In this document: one piece after another, positions 57,235 to 64,000 of the stretch
How positions within the stretch are numbered: position 1 is the stretch's first letter
Layout: every line of letters begins with the position of its first letter
The notes under the pieces: model-generated
What the model was told of the DNA's origin: nothing
Database searches by the model: none
What the model saw: only the letters and a program-made list of their open reading frames with translations
NCBI GenBank assembly: GCA_030762175.1
Contig: CM060830.1
Coordinates: forward strand, 45,682,501-45,746,500
Source: Metallyticus violacea
Taxonomy: Eukaryota > Arthropoda > Insecta > Mantodea > Metallyticidae
Length of the DNA: 64,000 nucleotides
Reading direction: 5' to 3'
Position numbers and translations under genes: made by a program

Positions 57235-57514
57235 GTTGTTGATTTATATTTTTAAGGAAGCCCTTGAACATATCACGTCATCAGCACCCCATTCAATTCA
57301 GGGAGCTAAACGGCCGATAAAGTTTGCTCAGAAGCCTACTTTTTAAGGCTTGAATTCTTTTACCTGCCGCAAATCTACTGTACGGGATCCACTTTACTTC
57401 CATTCCGAAGGAAGCCATACTTAAGATTTTTACACCTGAAAAAATCCATCGACCCTGGCCGGAATTTTGGGTCTACTAGGCAGATATGGTTACCACTAGA
57501 TCTCCAGGAAGGAC
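57235..57514 (-). mobile_element. SINE-A copy 10, with target-site duplication
   Basis: Full-length minus-strand copy with a damaged head (the B box is replaced by cggaattttgg in plus view). Body blocks cgtcatcagcaccccattca, tgccgcaaatcta and ttccgaaggaagccatac are clear. Direct repeats aattgttataa at 57224-57234 and 57515-57525 flank it. Confidence 0.9.
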
Positions 57515-57525
57515 AATTGTTATAA

Positions 57526-58845
57526 AGGTGTTGAAGACTCGCGAAAGCACATCATATTTCCGCAATAACATTCGTGCTACGCACTGTATAACAATGTAAC
57601 GCGACTATTACATACTTTGGACTCCGCTACACATCGCTTCCCGCATTCACCAATGTTTTCCTGTCAACAACTATACTAGTAGTACCACGCTCAGCAGTAA
57701 AGCAATAATAGCAAATTCGTTTAATTAATTAATTACTAATTGGAGTCTTTTATTTAGTTACTGTTTTTAAAACTAAATGCTCTACATAATTTGTCAGTAC
57801 TTTTAAACAGTATTCCGTTATTAAACATTTTCTTAAGAATTTCATCTTGCACATTCGAATTGAATAGCAATGGGACCACGCAGAAGAACTTTTTTGAAAA
57901 TAGGTCAATTGGTAAGAGGCATAGGAATTCAAGAAAATTAAAGTTTGGAAAACAGAGAAGGAGCAATAGGAAAGAGAAATAAATAAGGCAAATAAATTGA
58001 AAGAGAACGCTCTGGTGTCATAACAGAGCAATTAAAGTGGTGGCTGAACCTTTTGTCTTCTGAATTTCTAACGAACCGATTCTAGAGATTAACATAGGGT
58101 AGCAGATGTTAGTCCAGAGTGTATTCTCTTTTATTTATTTACTTTTTTGTTGTGTGAATTGGAATAATAATAATTGTGACTAGTTTATAAATACTTAAGA
58201 AGTTAATTGTTATTCTCGTGAGTCACGCCTAAATAGACGAAGGCCATCTTACTTTTTTCTAGCATTTCAATAAATACCATATTCACTTGATTATCACCTC
58301 GCTGCGATTAAAAAACAAAGAGAATGAAAATTATTTGCTAATTTCTTTCCATTCATTGAAAAAAATTGTCTTATCCCAACTTAAATATATTAACAGAAGT
58401 AATTAATTGTAGTAAGTCATTGTTTCGTTCAACGAAAAGAAATATTTCAGGATTATTTATATAAATTGGTTGTTTTTAAATTGTCCTTTTCCGTTTGATG
58501 GCTGCTTAACCTTCTCAATGTAAAGTATGATGGGACTGTTGTTTGCCTCATAGTAGACCCTCATGTAGACACCCCTTACCCATCGCTGCAGTAAGTCCTG
58601 GTCAGTAACATTCATTTCTGTAATGTTGATCTGCAAATGTTCCGATTTCGTTTAACTCTTTAAGGTAATGGGTACTTCGACCCAGGCTTTTAGTTTAGCC
58701 ACCAACTATATAGGATTTAATCATTTATATACCGAAATAGTTCATTCACTTTAGCCGTATGTAGAACATTATCTGGAAAGAAAGAATCAGCAAGTTACAG
58801 TATCCTAAAAGCATGAAGTGATAAACCTCTCTCATTTGATCTATA
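57526..58845. other. Nothing recognised
   Basis: AT-rich. Overlapping frames on both strands at 57750-58031 (up to 93 codons) have no recognisable domain; the plus frame is Lys/Arg-rich and looks like chance. Confidence 0.4.
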
Positions 58846-58965
58846 CAGAGTGTTCCATTTATCTTGCTCACCCAAAATAGCTTATGGTGTTAAAAATATT
58901 TGTTTGAAACGTTTTTTCATTTGGCGCATCATACGGGGTATATGCATGTATACCCCGTAAACTTC
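58846..58965 (+). mobile_element. Possible Tc1/IS630-type inverted end
   Basis: acagagtgttccatttatct (58846-58865) resembles the tacagggtgttcc outer ends of insect Tc1/IS630 elements and the string at 19671. No partner or transposase is seen; SINE-C copy 5 begins right after. Confidence 0.3.
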
Positions 58966-59365
58966 CCTAAGGTTTCAGCACCGCAGCCTCACTCATGGCA
59001 GGCCGTTTGTGCCTACGCCTCCATTGTGACATCGCCGGGAAGAAGGGATGAGGCGAGGGAGACACCAGGTGATCAGGATCCACGGGAGGGGATCGCGTGA
59101 ACGTAGATGGGAACATTGTTTGTAGATAGAACATCCCGACGCCGGTGGAACCCCTTCCACTGAATTGTGCAAGCCTCTCAGAAGGTCCGCTTCTGACAGG
59201 CAGAAATCTTTCCAACGTGGAAGGCACCTCCACCTTCGCCCTGGCATTTTCGAGTCAACGGTATGAAATCATATGACTGGGGAAACCACGGGGAAAAAAA
59301 AAAAAAAAAAAAACCAAGGAGAGGATGACCGATTCAACAAGAATTAACACGGGGCCTTCTGAGTG
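58966..59365 (-). mobile_element. SINE-C copy 5
   Basis: In plus view: gccgtttgtgcctacgcctc, acatcccgacgccggtgg, ctctcagaaggtccgcttct, gaaatctttccaacgtgg and cctggcattttcg, then a poly-A interruption at 59296-59313 and gatgaccgattcaac. It shares order and wording with copies 4 and 6. The head lacks a clear B box. Confidence 0.65.
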
Positions 59366-59535
59366 TCAGTTTGTGTTACCGCAAGAGTCATTCCGCTCAG
59401 TTTATAATTTTGTTTGTACAAAAATTGCATTATTTGTCTTTTTTTTCTGTAACTAACTAGCAGCTTCTTTAATAAAATATATACCATATGTTGCAATTTC
59501 AGCACCCCTACTCAACGTATATCCAACGCGACCAC

Positions 59536-59834
59536 ACCGCCACGGGTGGCCGAGGTCGTTAAGGCACGGACTCGTGAGCGGGAGGTCTGCGGTTCGAATC
59601 CCGCCAGGACCGTCCTCCCTGACTGGGTTTTTTTCCAGGTTTTCCTCAGTCTTCATAACTGGCAAATGCCGGGGAGGTACCTAAACTTAGGCCTGGAACG
59701 CTCCCTTCCTTAAAAAAAAATATCCTTTCCCAATTTATCATTTCATTTCATGTATCATCAGTGTCCACCGCCTGTGGTGCCTCAGTAGTAAAAACGGGCG
59801 TTAAACACTACTCAAAAAAAAAAAAAAAAAAAAA
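59536..59834 (+). mobile_element. SINE-B copy 4, full length, with target-site duplication
   Basis: Reference copy of the family: head accgccacgggtggccgagg, ggtcgttaaggcacgg, B box gcggttcgaatcccgcc, body ggcaaatgccggggaggta, cctaaacttaggcctgg, 3' part gtgtccaccgcctgtggtgc, cgggcgttaaacactactc and a poly-A tail. Duplications aacgcgaccac lie at 59525-59535 and 59835-59845. The short antisense frame 59665-59453 is repeat-derived. Confidence 0.95.
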
Positions 59835-59845
59835 AACGCGACCAC

Positions 59846-60439
59846 CATTACGCTAGTAGAACACAGACAGGTTCAAAGAGATCACAACAGCATATCTAGA
59901 TATGACGTAACGGGGCAGTGTTTACGGCATAGATTAAAAACGCAGGGATTGCATAACTTCTCAATCCGCGGGATGAGCTGAATTATCCGGTAGTGCAAGG
60001 TTTAACCTTTTGCTTGTAGCAGCAGAATTTGAGATAGGAAACTAACAGAGACAGAGAGAGAAAAAAACTACAGGTCATGTGCTTTCGCATTCCCGCTTGT
60101 ACCGAAACCAAGTTTTCAAGATCCTTCTCGTCTGCGATGCAGAATCTTTTCGTTGGCAGATCTCATACATAAAATATACATTACGTAAGATTTTGGTTAT
60201 CTAAGTTCGGATCAAACGTTGCGTCACCTCTAACATTACTAATTCTAATGATATGGTGTTCTGTTGACATAATATCCCTTTCTTTATTTTAAGTGTTTTT
60301 AAAGCTGCTGCTATGGTGGAGCATTCTACCGCACTAAAAGTGTCTTAATTTATCTATCCGTGAAAATATAAACAAAACACCATATTTTTCAATGTTTCAG
60401 TGTAATCTGACAACATTTCCACACACTTTATCCACATTT
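59846..60439. other. Nothing recognised
   Basis: AT-rich sequence between SINE-B copy 4 and a mariner relic. Confidence 0.4.
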
Positions 60440-60960
60440 CCTACAACGGCTTTAACCGCTTTGGCAAAAATTCTTTTTATTGATCGGCAAACCAGGACGT
60501 CACAGCCTCCTTGACCTCAACGCTTGAAAAACGCTGTTCGTGAAGGAATTTCTTCAAAAGTCGAAACAATAAATCCAAGGGAGCCAGGTTAGGGTAGAAG
60601 ATTAGGATGCTGAATGACAGCATGTTCTTTTCTTCACATATGCATCGACGCATGAAAGATCAGCACACCTTGATGAGAGCTTTCCTACCATAAAGCGATA
60701 GTTATGTTAGCGTAACGCTCATCAGTTATGTTGAATGAGCGCTCATTATTCAAGAATATAGTTGCAATGATCTCTCCTGGAGTTTTTTCCACCTTGAGCT
60801 TTTTAGAGATGGGGGAAGTCTTGTAAACTTCATTTTGGACTCAGGATCTGCTGATACATCCAAGTTGCATCCTTTCACTAAATGATGGGAAGAAGACAAA
60901 AGTGATTCTGGCGAAGGTACTCCTGACAACACTGAATCCTGCATCCTTCTGGCGTGGTGG
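60440..60960 (-). pseudogene. Mariner-type transposase relic, central to C-terminal part
   Basis: The minus-strand reading starts with ADPESKMKFTRLPPS (about 60870-60830), the DPESKxxSxxW block after the first catalytic Asp. It runs through decayed sequence, then FYPNLAPLDLLFRLLKKFLH (about 60600-60540), equivalent to PYSPDLAPSDxHLFxxLKxxL with the third Asp retained in the PLD context. EQRFSSVEVKEAVTSWFADQ follows (about 60540-60480), then KEFLPKRLKPL and MWIKCVEMLSDYTE (about 60475-60400), the conserved C-terminus. Stop codons and frameshifts are present and the second catalytic block is unrecognisable. The N-terminus was not found. Confidence 0.75.
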
Positions 60961-61676
60961 CAGTTCTTTTCACGAGTTATTTTGCAATCTGCACCTGCCG
61001 AGACGCCTGCAGAAGTCCATTCTGCACAAACTGCTTGCTCTGAAATTTAAGTTATAGGATAATGTGGCAGACTCGCCATTAACTCCAGCCAATATCCTTC
61101 TTGTTCTATTTCTTTCTGAGAAATTTTTATCACCGAACGGTTCTCCAAATCGAGCAATTTCTTAAGGTAAAGTTGCACTGAGCTGAGACTTTGCATGAGT
61201 ACTCAAGTTACCTCATTCCATGCACCAACTCACTCATTCTTACATACACAAGCAGGTACATTATTGATGAGACGTGTTGGAAATTGGAGGGTATTGGAGT
61301 TGTGGAAGAGTTTTTTTTTCTTCCTGTCATAGCACAAAAGTCAATTATGCCTTTTAACTCATAATTTGACCATAAATTATGCCCAACATCATCCAGGAGC
61401 CAAAAACTGAGCCAAATCAAGTGCATAAGCGGCGTGTAAACTTTAGCTCTTCAATTTGCCTTTATTTGCCCTGTTAGTCAAAGCATTTTCTTGTTGAAGA
61501 TGCTTAGCCAAGAAAGGGAGGGGAAAAACCCTGGAATTGGCTTTCACAAAGTTCAGTTTTTACACTCTATATATCAAGAACATATAATTATAGTATGCAG
61601 ATAAGACACACATCTGTTGAAGTTTTTCCCTTAGGATCATGTACGCTTCTTTCACCTCTGCTGAAATGGCGACGCC
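60961..61676. other. Nothing recognised
   Basis: May include the lost mariner N-terminus; no motif seen. Confidence 0.4.
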
Positions 61677-61688
61677 ACCTCCAAAGGC

Positions 61689-61988
61689 GTCGGTCCTGGT
61701 GGTGTAGTGGTTACCATACTTGCCTCCTACACCCAAGATCGCGGGTTTGAACCCGACCAGGACCGATGGATTTTTTTTCGGGCGTAAAAATCCAAAGTAT
61801 GGCTTCCTTCGGAAGGGAAGTAAAGCCGTGGGTCCCGTGTCGTACATTTACGGCACTAAAAAGAACCTCAAGTCTTAAAGAGAGGCCTCTGAGCAAAATT
61901 TGTCGGCCGTTTCATGCCCTGAATTGAATGGGTCGCTGATGACCTGTGATGTTAAAGAGCGTCCATAAATAAATTAATCAATCAATCA
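61689..61988 (+). mobile_element. SINE-A copy 11, full length, with target-site duplication
   Basis: Head gtcggtcctggtggtgtagt (A box) and gcgggtttgaacccg (B box with one change); body cttccttcggaagggaag, gtacatttacggcact and cctcaagtcttaaag; tail gagcgtccataaataaatt plus (aatc)n. A 12-bp duplication acctccaaaggc at 61677-61688 and 61989-62000 shows a young insertion. Confidence 0.95.
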
Positions 61989-62000
61989 ACCTCCAAAGGC

Positions 62001-63063
62001 TTTCTATATGCTGCAATTTGCAACATCAAAGTACACCGTGTATGTACTTTGGGGCTTCATGAATGGTCACGTTTACGTTCTCCCTCTGCCTAGAGATCTC
62101 TTGGATCTCCACAACAGCATTACTCGGGCTTTGGTGTTGGTCACCACTGTTGAAATGAATTGTATTAACGATTAGAGGTGCCTCTGGTGACTGAAGGTGC
62201 TCGAATCGAATGATTTGAATGGTATCATTGCATATGTTGATAGTTTATCTATCAAATAATGCAATGTATTTAACTCAGAGTTAAGCATTAAAGAAATGAA
62301 GTTCATTTATGTTCATCCTGTGTTATGCTTCAAGTAATGTGCCCAGAAAACTGGGGGTTTCAGCAATACTTATCTCCAAATCTAATATGCGTTTAATGTT
62401 AGCATCATATATATTCAGAATTTCTTTGTGATTCTTGAATACTTCGGAGCATCTTTATACCTCCATTTCGGTACTCTTATTATGACATCATTAACCCTTA
62501 ATCTAATTGTTTAAAATTCAGCAGTTCAGCAACGCAGCCCCTGATCTTTTCTGATCATTTGAAATACAAAGTAGCATTCAGTCACTTATTGGCTGATAGA
62601 TGGCTTTAGTTGCTACATCGCCTTCCTGCTTTCGTGAATTTGCTGGTAGATGGTCAGCATAGGTGTTTGTGGTCATTTTTACCGCTTTGTTATTATTGCG
62701 GCTTAACATTACTGTTACATTAAGATTACATTAATGTCTTCCCAAATTGTGTTGCTATGTTTCTTTTTATTGCAATATCATTATCTTTTGCAAAAGTTGG
62801 TCAAATTGCTACATGTAAATAAATCTTTAGTATATATAAAATTAGTTTTGAAATACTGTGCAATTTGCGCAATATTCCGTTCATTTATAGCAGGATAGAG
62901 GGCTCTGTTTGCTTAACCGTCTTCCTGCGCAATATATTTGTATTGTCTTTTAACATTAAGCTTTTTTACGTGTTGACAGAAACGCATCCATCGTTTCTTA
63001 TCTTCCCTACCATTCATAATAAAGATTCAGGTAAAGCTGATCGGCACTGAGGAAGGAAATCGT
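62001..63063. other. Nothing recognised
   Basis: AT-rich; the frame 62865-63050 (+) is unrecognised. A pentanucleotide array begins at 63067. Confidence 0.4.
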
Positions 63064-63790
63064 GAGTTGAATTGGATTGGATTGGATTGGATTGGATTGT
63101 TAAGGTCGGGGTAGAATATTTCGGTACTTCAGCCTTGCTCAGGGGCTGGTAGTTTGTGCTTAGCTCCCATAGGGGCACCTCCGAGATCCGAGAGGAAGTG
63201 AAGAGGTACCGAGCCTCCCGTTTTCAAGGAGTTTGATTTCCTCCGAAGGGCCGTTTTCATACCAGACGCCTAGACAGGAACCTTTCCCTCACACCGCACC
63301 AGCCCACCGCGGCGTGACACTCCGACTCTTGATATGATTTGATTTATTTACTGACGCTCTTTAACATCTCAGGTCATCAGCGTCCCATTCAACTCAGGGC
63401 GTGAAACGGTCGTCAAATTTTGCTCAGAGGCCTCTTCTTTCAAGCTTGAGGTTCTTTTTCATGCCGTAAATGTACATGGGACCCACGACTTTACTTCCCT
63501 TCCGAAGGAAGCCATACTTAGGATTTTTACGCCCGAAAAAATCCATCGGTCCTGGTCGGTTTTGAACCCGCGATCTTGGGTTTAGGAGGCAAGTATGGTT
63601 ACCATTACACCACAGGACCGACACTCCGAATCTGTAACAGAGAATAAATGATAGGGCGTAACAATTTTGCAACGTAAAGACTTATATCAGCATTCCCCTC
63701 AACCAGGGGAAACCCAAGGTTTAGGATTTGAACCTAACTTAACCTAACCTACCGAATGCGAGTCTCAAGTCTGGAACACCCCGCTCAGGA
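63064..63790 (-). mobile_element. SINE-C copy 6, interrupted by SINE-A copy 12
   Basis: Left part 63064-63325 starts with (GGATT)n at 63067-63099 (reverse of a CCAAT tail). It continues gaatatttcggtacttcagc, tgctcaggggctggtag, cataccagacgcctagac, caggaacctttccctcac and accgcaccagcccaccg. SINE-A copy 12 splits it. The right part from 63620 has ctgtaacagagaataaatga, atcagcattcccctcaacca and a reversed B box ggatttgaacc at 63724-63734. The right limit is uncertain. Confidence 0.72.
63326..63619 (-). mobile_element. SINE-A copy 12, full length, with target-site duplication
   Basis: Minus reading gives an intact A box (ggtgtaatgg), B box gcgggttcaaaacc (one change), and the complete body and tail. 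A 10-bp duplication gacactccga lies at 63316-63325 and 63620-63629. Inserted in SINE-C copy 6. The frame 63672-63424 across it is repeat-derived. Confidence 0.95.
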
Positions 63791-64000
63791 GGAGCTATAC
63801 TTTTGAGCCAACACGCTTGGTGAATGATCTTGTATCTATGTCGTATGCAGATGTCCTAAGAGTAGAATACATTTTCATCTGACTTGACGGGTGAAAACCC
63901 TTAAACGCACCGCTGTATATGTTAATGTACAATAACTAACCATTTGATTAAAAATGTGTTCTAAACTGTTAAAATCTTCACAGCGGTTAAATCTCATCAG
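63791..64000. other. Nothing recognised
   Basis: End of window; no supported feature. Confidence 0.4.

Noticed and set aside
1..64000. CRISPR array, bacterial operon, prophage or endogenous virus
   Set aside because: No regularly spaced direct repeats, no ribosome-binding-site-led gene series, and no viral replicase, capsid or LTR pair was seen.

Overview
The window reads as intergenic or intronic DNA from a large, AT-rich animal genome, most likely an insect. Three things point there: many mariner/Tc1-type transposase relics of insect flavour, abundant tRNA-derived SINEs, and two short arrays of the insect telomere unit TTAGG/CCTAA (51349-51368 and 63731-63750). SINE richness, long AAT and GAA microsatellites and low gene density would suit a large-genome hemimetabolous insect (cockroach, termite or stick-insect grade), but that placement is inference. 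I found no bacterial gene, operon, CRISPR array, rRNA, canonical tRNA or intact host protein-coding gene. The longest open frames are 60-144 codons, and nearly all are chance frames or transposon pieces.

SINEs dominate the interpretable content, and family names here are my own. SINE-A (about 280 bp, tRNA-Gly-like head) has 12 copies spread over the whole window in both orientations, seven with recognisable target-site duplications. SINE-B (about 280 bp, tRNA-Ser-like head) has three full copies, one split copy and one fragment. SINE-C (about 500 bp, weak tRNA-like head, pentanucleotide CCAAT tail) has six degraded copies. Two further unnamed families are visible by comparing the window with itself: RepD (five copies of a 45-150 bp module) and RepE (two ~217 bp copies in opposite orientation, about 94% alike, no indels).

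DNA transposon relics occur along the whole length. Mariner/Tc1-type: 8745-9635 (+), 17135-17530 (-), 26885-27428 (+), 34081-34960 (-), 43441-44545 (-, both inverted ends and TA duplication intact), 60440-60960 (-) and probably 54930-55060 (-). A second IS630/Tc1-like transposase type lies at 13850-14400 (-) and 20582-21290 (-), with possible N-terminal pieces at 15020-15165 (+) and 18975-19200 (-). There is one RTE-like LINE C-terminus (27720-28250, -), one hAT-like end (3060), a decayed copy of an arthropod multicopy protein family (45950-46560, -), and a ~1 kb element with inverted ends that splits a SINE-B copy (49897-50905).

Nesting gives a relative history. SINE-A copies sit inside a transposase relic (20312) and inside two SINE-C copies (30808, 63326), so SINE-A was active late. 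SINE-C landed in a dead mariner (27428), and the TIR element landed in SINE-B. No gene-level cooperation or new functional system is evident. The most novel material is the uncatalogued repeat families and their nesting. Alignments to families are from memory and by eye.
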